A stretch of 64,000 nucleotides of DNA from Epiperipatus broadwayi (GCA_028023455.1 JAQFVV010012416.1:7669594-7733593), one strand, 5' to 3'. Shown: positions 12,590 through 26,110, counted from the first letter of the stretch. The notes: a model not told the origin generated them from the sequence alone. Numbers and translations: made by a program.

Positions 12590-12970
12590 AGAAACAAGGC
12601 TTTCTTGACAGACCTCTCTAAGACCTGTCATCACATTCCTTACAGCATTTTGACACATTTCCAATTCAGCTCCAATATGCTTTACTGTAAGCTCATCCCA
12701 GCTCCAATAATAAATTAGCCATATCACTTGTGAAAAAGTGATTCAGCAGCCCTCAAACCACATTCCATGACTGAATGGAACACCTTCAGTGACATTGACA
12801 TGATTGACATTTCATTTCAGATGTTTGACAACACCTTAATTTCATTAAAGCACCATTAAGACTGTTTTTCTAGGTGGGTAAAATATTTTTTTTGGTTGAA
12901 GGAAGGCCACCACATCTGCTTCTGTAGCAGGTAAATCTAAAACACTTAATGCCAAATGGTTGTCTGCCAT
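12590..12970 (-). pseudogene. Merlin (IS1016-like) transposase, N-terminal remnant
   Basis: On the minus strand a frame reads VIWLIYYWSWDELTVKHIGA, then ELEM and LREVCQESLVSQ (about 12740 to 12590). This matches the Merlin / IS1595-type pattern of a WSxDEL..KHI helix-turn-helix region followed by an acidic ELGxS...FLREVC segment. Further upstream, GMWFEG just before it fits the conserved WFE step of that family. A start-like MADNHLALSVLDLPATEADV near 12970-12911 is a plausible N-terminus. Stops and frameshifts lie between these blocks, and the catalytic DDE/DDK half is missing or lost in the T-rich DNA below 12590. Terminal repeats were not found. Confidence 0.65.
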
Positions 12971-14176
12971 TTAACTGTTTTGATATCAAAAAAGTATCAG
13001 AAAGTGCGCGACTTGATCGTGAACTTTGCCAAATCATGATTTACACTCCTCATTTAGTGAATTGTGACCTCTGAGAATGAAAGTAGAGGCATTTGAGAAT
13101 TCATTATAATTTTTATTAACTCACATATATTACAATACATTAACCAAAAAAAAAATCATTGTAATATACTTTTCATCATTACAACTATAGAACCCTTCAT
13201 ATCATATCTTGTACAATAGTCAAGAGTAATGTCTATAGAGAAAGTTGCATGCTCATTGCTAATAATGTTCACAAGCTAGAGATGTTGAGGAAGGGTGCAC
13301 TTCAACATCTTGAAGGTTTGAACAGTTTACAGACCTTAAGATCTATGAGCGGCCTTGTAAACAGCATATTTCTGTGCTTTAGCATAGAAACAGCGCCACC
13401 GAGTGGTGTGGATGATCAGACAATGTATTACCACAATTATTTATGAATTTAAAACCACAGCAAACATACCTGAACAATATATAAACAAATATTATATTAG
13501 AATATCTATGATCTCACAAATAAAATAAACAACATTAATGATATACACCAATGTTACGGATAAACAACAAAAGATTACTAAAAAAATATAAAAAATGGGA
13601 CTCTTTATAGACTTAATTACATATCTTATCTCTTTGTAAGTATTTGAAATTGGTATTTACAGATAATCTTATAACCAAAAGCTAGCCAGGTTTTTTTTTA
13701 AAATTATCATATTTCAGGGGTCTCCAATATGGCTGAGGAGAAATTGTCATATTTAATATTTCCTTTTATTTTTTTAAATAAATTAAAAATACAAAAAATT
13801 ACACCGAGGTTTGATTGTAATTAAAATAAATTTAATATAATTTAAAGTACAATAAACAAAATCAAAAACATGGGAAAACAAAGTAACAAACTTGGGTTTT
13901 GCATTTCAGTAGATGGAAATCTCTAATAGCCTGCAGCATTGCCACAAATGCATCTTTTTAATGCGGTTTCTAATACAAATTCCACTAAATAGAAATCCAT
14001 GTGTTGTCATGCAGTTCCTGGTGCATGTAATCTGTCAATGGAAAATTCCAAATTTTAATCATTTTGGTAAAATGTTACAAAAAAAGAATATAACAAACAT
14101 GCTCATCAATAAATTTATGCTAAAAATAAAAAAAATAAATCATAATAATGTTTGCAACATGTTAACTCTTCTATGT
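12971..14176. other. AT-rich non-coding stretch
   Basis: No gene is recognised. A 65-codon frame at 13249-13446 has no familiar motif. A small palindromic block, CCACCGAGTGGTG, lies at 13396-13408, inside otherwise ordinary sequence. Confidence 0.45.
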
Positions 14177-14202
14177 TATAATATATATATATATATATAT
14201 AT
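14177..14202. repeat. (TA)n tract
   Basis: About 26 bp of alternating TA directly at the start of the first 1.4 kb repeat copy. Confidence 0.9.
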
Positions 14203-15600
14203 TGTAACATTCTTCACATTTTAATAGATTCTGGTAGGCCTTTTTTTTTATACACAAGCTATGGAGAAAGAAATATCTTGTTCCTAATTCCAAAAACATA
14301 GCTATATTTCCTGATCAACTGGTCTACCAATTGTTTTGACTTATGCTAATGGCAGAATCAGCTTTTTTTATTTTTTATAAGGGTGCCAGAATTCATGTAA
14401 GAATCCGCTGAAATCCATCGCATCACACATGATAAATTAAAAAGAAATTAAGTTTACGAATGGTATTATGGTTTCTCATAACTTTATATATATATATAGA
14501 ATATTATTCCAGGAGCTTAATTAATAAATATTGGCAAAGGATAAATTATACATTTAAGCTCTAATAAACTAAAATAAGTAACTAAAATTAGTAATGTACA
14601 AATGAAAGTGATCTTAAAAGGTAAATATTTTATTATGCAATTAAAATATTTAATAAATAGTTATTAGTATTTACAAAGAACCATGCCATGCATGCTAATC
14701 CAGATAATCATTTTATATAATCAATACAGTCCATTTCTTTCAGTTTTCTCTTTAAACAATCCATGGATTGAAATGTCATAAATCAAGGAATATCTCTATT
14801 GGAGTTATATCACAAGTTTTATATTAAGAATTATTTTCAAACTTAATTTAGTCACTATTGGGATATGAATAGCTTATCTTACCAGTAAATTTGTATAGAT
14901 TTATGAGATACCTAGCTCATAGAAATTATAATTGGTCTCTCCGGCTGGCATCTTCAATTATTGGTCAATGCTATAGCTGGAGCTAGGAGGTCAGTTGTGG
15001 TAACCTCTTCATTACAGTGTTCATGAGGCTTTGTTTCCATCCTTGCATGATGGCTTCATTTTCATTCTTGCATGATGGCTTCATTCAGCAATTGGCGTAC
15101 CTGTGTAGAAGTATATTGCTGCCACAGATTATGCTCATGGAAACCTCCAACTCTACACCACATAACCAGAAGGTAAAGAAAGACCTAGATCAAAATTATC
15201 CTATTTTTTTATACCTCGATTCAGTTTTTGAAATTTCTGTGCATGTTATTATTATCATGACACTTAGGTTTATAATCTTGTACATTCTTTATTAGCTTTA
15301 GGTTACAAAGTCTTTTTTTTTACATAATTCCACGATTGTTAATTAGCTTACAAAAATGTTTTATTGATTGTAACCTTTTACTTTGAAATTCTTTTCCAAT
15401 TTTGTTTTAATTGAATTACAGATAAATAATTTGAACCAAAAAATCAACTCTCATTGTATGTTTAAAAGAATTAATTACACAAACAAACAAAAAATTACAA
15501 CTATGTTAATTTAAAAAGTCTTTAAATTTACTTTTTTTTTTAGCTTTTAAATATTTTAAATGCTAATATCTTTGGACCATCTATTTGTAGATGGTACAAT
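14203..15600. repeat. 1.4 kb non-coding repeat, copy 1
   Basis: The stretch from GTAACATTCTTCAC at 14203 to ATGGTACAAT at 15600 is repeated in the same direction at 16168-17525, 1965 bp further on. Shared blocks include GGAGAAAGAAATATCTTG, TTTCCTGATCAACTGG, CAGTCCATTT and GGACCATCTATTTGTAGA. By eye the copies are roughly 90% alike with small indels. No frame in either copy reads as protein and no terminal repeats are evident. It is either a segmental duplication or two insertions of an unknown non-autonomous element. Confidence 0.85.
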
Positions 15601-16167
15601 GTCACCCATCCCCCCAAACAAGAATAAAATAAGAATTTGAAATTTTATTCTTAATAAGGTTAAAAGTATAACATTTTTTTATTAGCATACTGAGATATTT
15701 TTGTAGACTCATTCACAAGTGATGTACGGCTTTAAAGCCCACTTTTAGGTCTAACACAGTGCAAATGATTTGCACATTTATCTGTGTCCTTTATGCTCAA
15801 CATAAGACTAATAATAAGAAACCCAAGACTAAATACATATGTGTTGATCATTCTTTTGAGACTTATTGGCTCATGGTGCTTGTTTCGCCCTCCCATTTCT
15901 CAGGAACCTGCTCTTATAAGACTCACAGCATTTAAGGATGGTCTTATGTCACCTACTGCATATATAAGGACTTGGTGCTATGCTTTTTTTCCTCTCCAAT
16001 ATCCACATACCTGGTCAACACTGTGAATTAAAATCTACATCAGTCGCAATTTGTATTTTCTTTATGTAAGTCATAATAAAAAAAATATTTTTATATTTGT
16101 ATAATCGGGGTTTAAAGTTGCATCTCAGGTAGTGGTTTGTTTTGAAGCCTCATGTTGGGAAACCAGT
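15601..16167. other. Spacer between the two 1.4 kb repeat copies
   Basis: Sequence unique within the window as far as seen, with no gene. A frame at 15784-16026 has no recognisable domain. Confidence 0.4.
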
Positions 16168-17520
16168 GTAATGTTCTTCATGTTTTAATAGATTCTGTTA
16201 GGCCTTTTTTTTACACATTATAAAGTGAAATTTAATCAAGCTATGGAGAAAGAAATATCTTGTTCCTATTTACAAAAACATAGCTATATTTCCTGATCAA
16301 CTGGCCTACCAATTATTTCAACTTATGCTAATGGCAGAATCAGCTTTTTATTTATTTTTATAAGAGCACCATGATTCATGTAAGAATCTGCTGAAATCTG
16401 TCGCATCGCACATGGTAAATTAAAAAGAAAATAAGTTAACAGATGGGATTATGGTTTCCTGTAACTTTATTTATATATATTAGAATATTATTCCTGGAGC
16501 TTAATTAATAAATATTGGCAAAGGGTAAATTATACATTAATAACATAAAATGAAAGTGATCTTAAAAGGTAAATATTTCATTATACAATTAAAATATTTA
16601 ATAAATAGTTATTATTATTTAGAAAGGACCATGCATGCTAATCCAGGTAATCATTTTATATAATCAATACAGTCCATTTTTTTCAGTTCTCTCTTTAAAC
16701 AATCCATGGATCAAAATGTCATAAATCAGGGAATGTCTCTATTGGAGTTATATCACAAGTTTGTATTAGGAATTGTTTGCAAACTTAATTTAGTCACTAT
16801 TGGGATATGAATAGCTTAGCTTACCAGTAAGTTTGTTTAGATTTATAGAATCCTGAGCTCATAGAAATTATAATTGGTCTCTCCTGCTGGCATCTTCAAT
16901 TATCGGTCCGTGCTATAGCTGGAGCTAAAAGCTCGGTCATGGTAATCTCTTCATTATGGTGTTTACGAGGCTTCGTTTCCATTCTTGCATGACAACTTCA
17001 TTCAGAAATTGGCATACCTGTGCAGATAGTATATTACTGCTACAGATTATGCTCACAGAAACCTCCAACTCTAAGCCATGTAGCCAGAAGGTAAAGAATG
17101 ACCTAGATCAAAGTTGTCCTCTTTTTTATACCTCAATCCAGTTTTTGAAACTTCTGCACATGTTATTATTATCATGATGCTTAGGTTTATAATCTTGTAC
17201 ATTCTTTATTAGCTTTAGGTTTCAAAGTCTTTTTTTTACATAATTCTGCCATCTTTAATTATCTTCCAAATTTTTTTTATTGATTATAATCTTTTACTTT
17301 GAAATTCCTTTCCACTTTTAAGTTTTAATTGAATTACAGATAAATAATTTGAACCAAAAAAATCAACTCTCATTGTACGTTTAAAAAAATGAATTACACA
17401 AACAAAAAAAAAATTACAACTGCATTAATTTAAAAGATCTTTAAATTTACTTTTTTTTTTTTTTTTAGCTTTTAAATATTATAAATGCCAATATCTTTGG
17501 ACCATCTATTTGTAGACAGT

Positions 17521-17525
<5 letters not shown>
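16168..17525. repeat. 1.4 kb non-coding repeat, copy 2
   Basis: Same-direction partner of 14203-15600. It starts GTAATGTTCTTCATG and ends at TGTAGACAGTACAAT, running directly into a TA microsatellite. It lacks about 40 bp relative to copy 1, mostly small deletions and a missing stretch near 16540. Non-coding. Confidence 0.85.

Positions 17526-17595
<70 letters not shown>
17524..17595. repeat. (TA)n microsatellite
   Basis: About 72 bp of uninterrupted alternating AT at the 3' boundary of the second 1.4 kb repeat. Confidence 0.97.
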
Positions 17596-17598
<3 letters not shown>

Positions 17599-17925
17599 CC
17601 TACTAGAATGAGATTGGGGTATGAGAAAGAGAAAAGAGATAGAGAAAAGAAGAAAATGCTAATAATGAAATGAGAGAGGGGTGTGAGAAAGAAAAAGAGA
17701 AGAACAAACTAATAATGAAATGGAGATAATGATGATAATGATAAGGACAAATGATGGAAAAGAAAAGAATTGAGGAGAAAAAGAAGTGGGGAAAAGTAAT
17801 AGAAATGATATATGTAATGGAGAGAGAAAAGAAAGGAGATGATGGAAAGATATGAAAGAGAGATATAAGAAGAAGATGGAATGAAGGAGAGAAAAATGAA
17901 ATGAGATGATAGAAAAAACTCTTAA
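17596..17925. repeat. Purine-rich (GA) low-complexity tract
   Basis: For about 330 bp the plus strand is almost all A and G, with GAGA, GAAAG and AATGATGG motifs. The complementary strand gives an 89-codon Phe/Ser/Leu/Ile frame (17659-17928) that is a product of this composition. Strong strand asymmetry like this can form triplex DNA, but nothing shows a function. Confidence 0.75.
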
Positions 17926-20362
17926 CAAATGTTTTAAATGGCTGAGATGATAGAAAGATATGAGAAATGACCTGAAAAGAAATGGAATAAAATTGAAATG
18001 AAATGAAATAAAATATAAATGAAAGACTCTAAACGACTCGGCTCAGTGGGGTTACAATAAATTTAAAGAAAAGAGATGATGATCCAGAGATGTATAATCA
18101 AATAAAGGTCAAATCCAATACTGATGAACTATAACAACTACAGCATATTAATATTTTAATAAACCATACAAAAGATTATCTAAAATCACTAATCAATGCT
18201 TACCATATTAGTCCTACCAATAAATTATACGCTCTCTGAATAAGACCTATGATGCTTTGCTTTAAAATATTATCTTACAGAATTATATTTACTAAAACAA
18301 CAAGAGTAAATAACCTCAAGGATTTTAAAACTAACACTCTTGTGTAAAATTAAAGTTTAAGTTAAGTTGCCTAATAAAGAATTACTGTGATTAATAAATA
18401 AATAAGTGACATCTTAGCTGACCATAAATTAATTATAACATGTTCAATCTTAAAATAATAAACAAAACAAATATTAATTCACAAAATTTAATGAATCAAT
18501 TTAAATTTAACTAATAATGGCCTATTATCTAAGATATTACTTGAGCAGAGAAAAGAACAAGGGTACTTTTAATGCCTTTCCATACTCACAGACAACCACT
18601 AAAGACCTCAAATGCAACTGAATTAGAATTCTTTAAATATATCAGATTTAAGATGATGATAGATGATGTGCAGTAAATATAAGATAAGGTGCAGCTTTTA
18701 AAATAATATTAATTAAATATTTTTCTAAAGTACTAATATTGTTAATCTGATATTGCATAATCTTTAGTCTGAAAGATATACCGATAATTTAAAAAAAATA
18801 AACTTTTAACTAAGTATTTAATTAGGCATCTGCTATAATGCAATTATCTGTCTCTATGATTCAACATGAGAATCATTTACTTTAACATAGTTTTTTTTTA
18901 ATTTTCAAGACAATATTAACTATATTTAATTAACTTAGAATATACTTGTAAATTTCTGAATTGAAGATTCAATAACTTTTACATTTTAAGATTTTGTGAA
19001 CTTGGAACCCAAGACAATAATATATTCTCATATAAAAGCAAAAGAAACAAAACAAAACTTTTGAAATAATAATAATTTGATTTATTAATAATGAGAAGAC
19101 ATGTTTACAAATATAGTAGAATACAAACAGTGCCAATACTGCACTAAGATTTAATATAATTATTTGGACTCTTAACAGTTTTATTTAACTTACATTAATA
19201 CACTTAATAACCGACAAAGGTTATTCAATATTACTTTCTTTTAATAATTAGATCTTTTATCAAAAAATACCTTAAACTTTAATTATCATATGTACTTAAT
19301 AAGCACACTACTATTCTTCTTTATTAGACTAATTTATATCATTATTGTGTCATCTAATATCAGAATAACACACAGAATTAGGTTTATATTGAAAACCCTA
19401 AGCTTAATTTTATACTCCTAAACCTAACAAACGCTAAGTTGGAATAAGCATATTCAGCAATACTTTTGAAAAATATCATCACTAGTTTCACGGATATAAC
19501 TAATATCATAGCTAGATATATGTTTAAATCAGATTAAGCTAATATTAAAATTAGACTAAATTAAGTGTATGGGGCAATCATTCATCAGAGATCAGTTATA
19601 TTTTTTTTAAATAACTTTAGTCCACATAAAATTATTCCCTCAATGTTTTAAAGATAATGATGTAACAGACTTACAAATCCAGCGGCAAAATTCTGGATGA
19701 AAATATTAAATTAGTATGTGTGAATTGCCACTTATACCATATGCATATTTAACATACTTTAAAATAAATATAACTTTTGTTGGTTAGCTTGTGCATGATA
19801 AAACTATCATAGCAACCCAATTCAAACATTGATATACCTATGAGCCTTAAATTAGCTACAACTACCTGAAGAAATACATTTCCTCAAACAAGCATATCTT
19901 GTCATCACAAATATAAAACAAATGCAACATCACCTATTGTGGTGGAATTAGCATTAAGTCATCATGAATGATAGGCAAAAAATATAAAAATACTAGGCTC
20001 CTCAGAGCTGGAAAAGAATGTGGTGGTTTCCAAAATACCTAACTATGAGGCAAAATTAAGATGTGTGGAATTCATCTTCAGTACATCTGGGAACAGAAAC
20101 ATACACCAAAAAAGCACAATCCTCTCATGGGATTTCCAATGCTTATAAATGTGATCATCGTCACTGAAAAATACAATACAATACCCTCTTTTTGGGAACA
20201 AGCACTATCAAATCATGGAAATACAATACAATAAAGATGAAGGATTTTCTCTACTCCATAAAGCATATTCATAAATTATAAACTAAGTCTAACTCTTGAG
20301 GCTAACAAATCCTAACTAATAGCAAGATATATACTTCACCTGAATTAACTAAGTTATTCCTT
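17926..20362. other. AT-rich non-coding stretch
   Basis: No gene, RNA or mobile element was recognised. From about 18030 the sequence is long AT-rich DNA with no frame above background. Confidence 0.5.
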
Positions 20363-21234
20363 AAACAGAGCAAAACTCTCCATACAGTATTGCCACCTGT
20401 GCTAAACAGAGTAATCAATGGATGCCAGAAGGCTTGTGCATAAAATCCCTATCTAATGCCTACTCATCCAATATCCCCAGACTAGTTTCTGGCTTGTGGC
20501 CTTTGTCAGTGAGGAGCTTTGGATCTGAGAGCACTGCATCTAGATCTTAGGATCTAATGCAACCCTCTAGCAACTACCTTTTATCTCTACTTAACTATAA
20601 AACTATGAGAATGAAATTGAAAACACAAAAAATATTTTCAATCTAAGCTCAATAGCTTATATAGTCATATGGGTCTGAACTCAGTTCAGCACCCATACAT
20701 TTTGGTGTCTTTGGCTCTTTTACAACCATAGCCACCACTATCCTATTAGGCAGGATTGGTGTTAAACCATTAAGCATCACATGATCACATTTCCTATACT
20801 AGCACATTAATTGTTGATAAACAGAGCAAAACTCTCTATACAGTATTGCCACCTGTGCTAAACAGAGTAGTCAATGGATGCCAGAAGGCTTGTGCATAAA
20901 ATCCCTATCTAATGCCTACTTATCCAATATCCCCAGACTAGTTTGTGGCTTTTGGCCTTCGTCAGTGAGGAGCTTTGGATCTGAGAGCACTGCATCTCTA
21001 GCAACCACCTTTTATTTCTACGTAACTACAAAACTATGAGAATGAAATTGAAAACACAAAAAATATTTTCAATCTAAGCTCAATAGCTTATATAGTCATA
21101 TTGGTCTGAACTCAGTTCAGCACCCATACATTTTGGTGTCTTTGGCTCTTTTACAACCATAGCCACCACTATCCTATTAGGCAGGATTGGTGTTAAACCA
21201 TTAAGCATCACATGATCACATTTCCTATACTAGT
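20363..21234. repeat. Tandem array, two 0.42-0.46 kb units, forward
   Basis: Two head-to-tail units start AAACAGAGCAAAACTCT at 20363 and 20819 (period 456 bp). Each contains GCCTACTCATCCAATATCCC (Y/T variants), the box CTAGTTTCTGGCTTGTGGCC (or close), and GTCTGAACTCAGTTCAG before a hairpin-like ACCCATACA block. The second unit lacks about 20 bp near 20996 where the first has a GATCTTAGGATC stretch. No coding potential. Confidence 0.92.
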
Positions 21235-21876
21235 ACTGACGAAGGCCACAAGCCAGAAACTAGTCTGGGGATATTAGATGAGTAGGCATTAGATAGGGAT
21301 TTTATGCACAAGCCTTCTGGCATCCATTGATTACTCTGTTTAGCACAGGTGGCAATACTGTATGGAGAGTTTTGCTCTGTTTATCAACAATTAATGTGCT
21401 AGTATAGGAAATGTGATCATGTGATGCTTAATGGTTTAACACCAATCCTGCCTAATAGGATAGTGGTGGCTATGGTTGTAAAAGAGCCAAAGACACCAAA
21501 ATGTATGGGTGCTGAACTGAGTTCAGACCCATATAACTATATAAGTTATTGAGCTTAGATTGAAAATATTTTTTGTGTTTTCCAATTTCATTCTCATAGT
21601 TTTGTAGTTAAGTAGAGATAAAAGGTGGTTGCTAGAGGGTTGCATTAGATCCTAAGATCTAGATGCAGTGCTCTCAAATCCAAAGCTCCTCACTGATGAA
21701 GGCCACAAGCCAGAAACTAGTCTGGGGATATTGGATGAGTAGGCATTAGATAGGGATTTTATGCACAAGCCTTCTGGCATCCATTGATTACTCTGTTTAG
21801 CACAGGTGGCAATACTGTAAGGAGAGTTTTGCTCTGTTTATCAATAATGTGCTAGTATAGGAAATGTAATCATGTA
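21235..21876. repeat. Same tandem array, inverted part
   Basis: At 21235 the array changes direction. The remainder is the reverse complement of the units at 20363-21234: CTGACGAAGGCCACAAGCC, ending with GAGAGTTTTGCTCTGTTTA near 21383, then one more unit ending with the same block near 21840. Together with the forward part it makes a large imperfect palindrome with almost no spacer. The inverted units carry the same GAACTGAGTTCAGACCCATA box. Confidence 0.92.
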
Positions 21877-24800
21877 AGTTATTCCTAAGAAGTTTAAAAT
21901 ACAAAACGTATATCCAATGTTCGAACCAACAAATCAAACTATGTGTCAACTGACTACTGTAGAAAATACTTTAAAATTAAATGCATATAAAATTCTAGGC
22001 AAGGCACAATGCACACATAACAAAATATTAAATGGTAAAATATAATAACTAGTGGACTTTTAAAATTGTAAATTAAATGCAAGAATATTTACTTCTCGAT
22101 GAATATAAAATATTTGTAGTTATTATTAATATAACATTCATAAAACAAATGAATGGATATTCTCTGATAAACTTCTTTAGTAAATTTAAAATAAAAATTG
22201 AGTAAAACTTCCCATTTATATGAAAATAAAACTGTGATATTTAAATCTCTATAATAAAATTATTAAATAGAAACTAGCTAGTGTAATGCTTGATAAATAA
22301 ACTAAATCTACCTAAGAATGGCAAAAAACATTTGCTCATTCAAATAAACCTATTTCATTTTAAAATTATAACCCTAGTTTACCTGTATATTTATGCAAAA
22401 GTGTTACCAAAAAAAAAATTAATAGCATAAATATTTTTATGGTTTTTTTTCTCTTTAAACCAATAAAGCAGACCATAAAAAAAATACATTAACTCAAGTT
22501 CATATTTCGGCTCCATAATGATTTTTTCATTTCATAATGTGTAGACAATTTATCCAAGTTAAGATATTTATCTGAATTCGAAGCTTCAATTAATACATTT
22601 ATACACATGACAATCATTTCCAAACAAAAATGTTCAATAGTTCCTTAATAATACTTTTTTTTAAAAAACAATTTAAAAAAAAAATTAAATAATAAGATTA
22701 AGCCAGCATGAAACAAAATAAATTCTTCAGCTGAACATACTTTAATTTATTTATAGGATCCCAAGTTCAAAATTGCATATTATAATAATAAGAATATCTT
22801 TCTATCTGAATTTTTTTATCCTCTTTTGGGAAAAATGCTTCTTTTGAATATAATTTTTCTTAAGTACTTTTCCTAATAATATTCCAAGACGTATTTATTT
22901 TTAAAATTAATTTCCTTTGCTTACTTTTAAATATGAGAGTAGAAATTTTTTTTACTGTTCAAGACATTTCTCCATTTATATGCTATAATTAATGCCATAA
23001 AGTTATTTTTAAATACTGGCAAGTATGACCCTTTATAATGTACCCAATAACTATAAATTCATTATTAATCCTTACAAATTGCTTTAAAGTTTTATTTCCA
23101 AATACATGTCCTTTCTCACTGTGTAAATAAGAATTATCCTTTAAAATGTATATATAATCTGATGCATTTAGCTAAACAAATCATTTTCATATATGTCAAG
23201 ATATAAGTAATAACTTTTCCTTTTTTTAAAAAAAAAAAAAATCATCCTTTATAGTTTCACTGTAATCGAACATAGAAGCTTCTTTATAATGTTCTTGTTA
23301 AACTTTAAAAAAAAAATTTTTTTTTTTTTTTACATATACTTTTAATCTAACAGGAAAAATAATTAGCATTTTACTTTCAAAATAGTTTAATACAACCGAA
23401 TGCTTATCTATGGAAATGATTAATAGTTTGTTCCTTAACCTTATTTCCAAGTAAAAAAAATTAAACAAGTTAAAGTCATATAATATGTGAGATGCTTCAT
23501 TTACTTTAGACATTTTTTACTATAATTTCTATGCCTCGACTGAAATTCAAATTGTCAGAAAAACAGATTACCTTTCTTTTAGCCCTCCATCACTACAGGA
23601 TGATTTTAAATATTTTAAACATACTTGTATTTTTTTTAGAAATATCAAGTTTTTTTTAACAAAAATTACTTTTATTAACAAAAATTTTAAGAGCCAGAAC
23701 CAGTTGAATCAAAACAAGATCAGCCCCTGAATGATCCCTCGATCTCCGTTTTATCTCACAATTTTTCATCCACCTACAATTCATTTAAAAACCAATAAAA
23801 ATTATTTTTTATTAAATTTTAATATTCTGACAAACCAGCAGAGGAATCAATCTACTGATGTAATCTATAATTTTCCCATACCACGTGACCTTCAGCTGCA
23901 AAGTCAAAATTTTAATATTACAAATATTATGCAACAATTGTTTTTTTCTTTATGATTTTTTTATACAACACAATAGTAAGAAATATAAAATTTACAGTTA
24001 TACTCTTTATTAAACCCTTAAATATCACATTAAAAATAATTTTAACCACACATTTGCTTTATTTACTTATTTTAAGCAATATGGGAGTTAAATTATTTTT
24101 TTATTCTTATGTTTCCATGTCTATGCACGTACATATTCTCACATACATCTGGTCTTACATTAATTGTTTAAAATTATTTCTAGAATTACAACAATAAAAT
24201 GTTAATGATTATTTAATTTAACTAACTTTTATAACTAGAATGCTAAACTACAAAACTAATAACAAATATTCTTATTTCCTTTTAATAAAAACTTACATAT
24301 CATTTCTTTTTTTAAAATTTATTACTTACTTATTCTAACTTAATAATAATATCTTATTATTATTTTTTAAACATTAGAATAAATTATACAGTAGTTATTT
24401 TTGAATATATTTACTATTTATCAATTCACCATTATTATTTTTTTTCTTTTTTTTTTAACATTTGTTTATGTTAAATTATTACCTAATATCCCTTATCAAA
24501 CCAACTAATATTTCTAAAAATATTTAGATTATCCTACTTTAGTAATTAACTAGTTTAATTTCCATTTTTATCATCATTATTTTTTTAAAATCCAAAATTT
24601 TAAACAAAAGGTTAAGCTAAGATAACCTTGATTACCTCTTGGAACTGAGTGACACTTCAGTTAGGTACAATATATATATATATAAAATTAAATCTTTTGA
24701 ATGGAATTTGTATGAGATTTATTAATATTTTTTTAGCTTAACAGGCATTTATAAATGGATTTCTATCTGCTTTTAACATTTTGTGGAGAGATGTAATCAT

Positions 24801-25064
24801 AAACATAATCATCAAAGACATATAAAAAAGTGTATTATACCTAAGGTGTTAAAAGTGGATAGAAATCAATTCCTACCTTGCATGAGAGTGTATAGTGAAA
24901 ATTATACTACAGAAATATATTCATTAAGCGATCTAGTCTAATGAATGCTATTAAAGTGCACTAATTCGCTATTTATATATACTGAGCAATAATAAAAGAC
25001 ATGTGTAAAAGATTATGATCTGGGCCAAATGATGAGTGCTGATTTAGCACAAAATGTTCATCTT
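21877..25064. other. AT-rich non-coding stretch
   Basis: No gene recognised over about 3.2 kb. Poly-A/poly-T junctions are frequent (for example 23226-23241 and 23307-23330). Small frames at 23298-23513, 23731-23955 and 23952-24197 consist of Phe/Ile/Lys/Asn codons expected in such DNA. A (TA)n tract lies at 24670-24684. Confidence 0.5.
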
Positions 25065-26110
25065 GGGATCTATTTCATATGTTAGTCCCACCCCATTTTT
25101 AACTTTACCTAATTCTATATTTCATAATTGATATGTATATCAATTATTTTCATACAATCTTTTAACAAGACTCACTAAAGCTCCATTTATTCCCAAATTT
25201 ACTAAACTTACTCATAATATATTTCTATTTAGTCTATCATATGTCTTCTCTATGTCTATAAAAATTATATATAACTGTCTACCTGTATTTCTACTCATAT
25301 CATACACTTATCTGGTTGAAAACCGTATTGCATTTCTTCCGCTATATTATTTTCTTTTATCCATTTATAGCCACCATACATGTGAAAACTTTATATAACA
25401 CTGACATTACTGCTATTGGTGTATAATTGCTTAACTTTCTATGATTCTTACCCTTTCCTTTACATAGTAGTCATATTCTTGTATTATTCCAACTCTCTGG
25501 AAATTCTCTCTTCTGTGCTATCTTATTAAAACATGATAATACATTTAATATTGTCCTATTTCCTAAATTCATCATCAACTCTGCTGCTCATTTATCTAAA
25601 TATCTTGCCTTTTTATTTTTCAATTTCTTATCTGCCTCTTTCAATTCATTTTATGTAAATCTAATATTTTCATTACTATATGTTTTTATATTTGTTATCA
25701 CTCTAGCCCTTCACATCTTTTCTATGTCCATTACATACTCATTTAAGATTGTCTCTAATTCTTCTTTAGAACTACTCTCTATTCCTACATCACCTAGTAA
25801 TACTATTTCTCCCTTCTCTCTATTTTTTCTTTTAATGTATTTACAAATTTGTTTACTCCCATCTCTTCCACTTTTATTAATATTCTTTAACAACTTACTA
25901 TTTAATTTTATTCTCTCTATATAATTATCTATTTTAGGCAACTTCTTTTTTTAAATACTTTTCCCATTTAACATTAACATCTTTTTCACTTTCTTTGTCT
26001 TAATAGCTTACTTATATTCTTTACATGCTTTTTTTCCACTTTTATACTTTTACTAACTCTTACTTTTCTATTACTTTTATTCTTCTGAATATTCTCACCT
26101 AAACCTTCCT
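25065..26110 (-). pseudogene. Decayed non-LTR retrotransposon reverse transcriptase
   Basis: Reading the minus strand from high to low coordinates, RT landmarks appear in the right order. A basic linker comes first (IERIKLNSKLLKNINKSG near 25915). Then KLKNKKA...AAELMMNLG near 25610-25565, QKREFPESWNN near 25518-25485, and KGKG...SNYTPIAVMSVLYKVF near 25455-25385, where the family has NYRPIA. A WIKENNIAEEMQYGFQP block follows near 25365-25320 (family GFR), then motif A, FIDIEKTYDRLNRN, near 25260-25218. A motif B-like GKVKNGV lies near 25100. Many stops and frameshifts separate them, and neither the endonuclease nor the 3' end is recognisable. It belongs to a different LINE lineage from the two Tx1-like copies and the RTE; the clade is not assigned. 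Confidence 0.75.
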
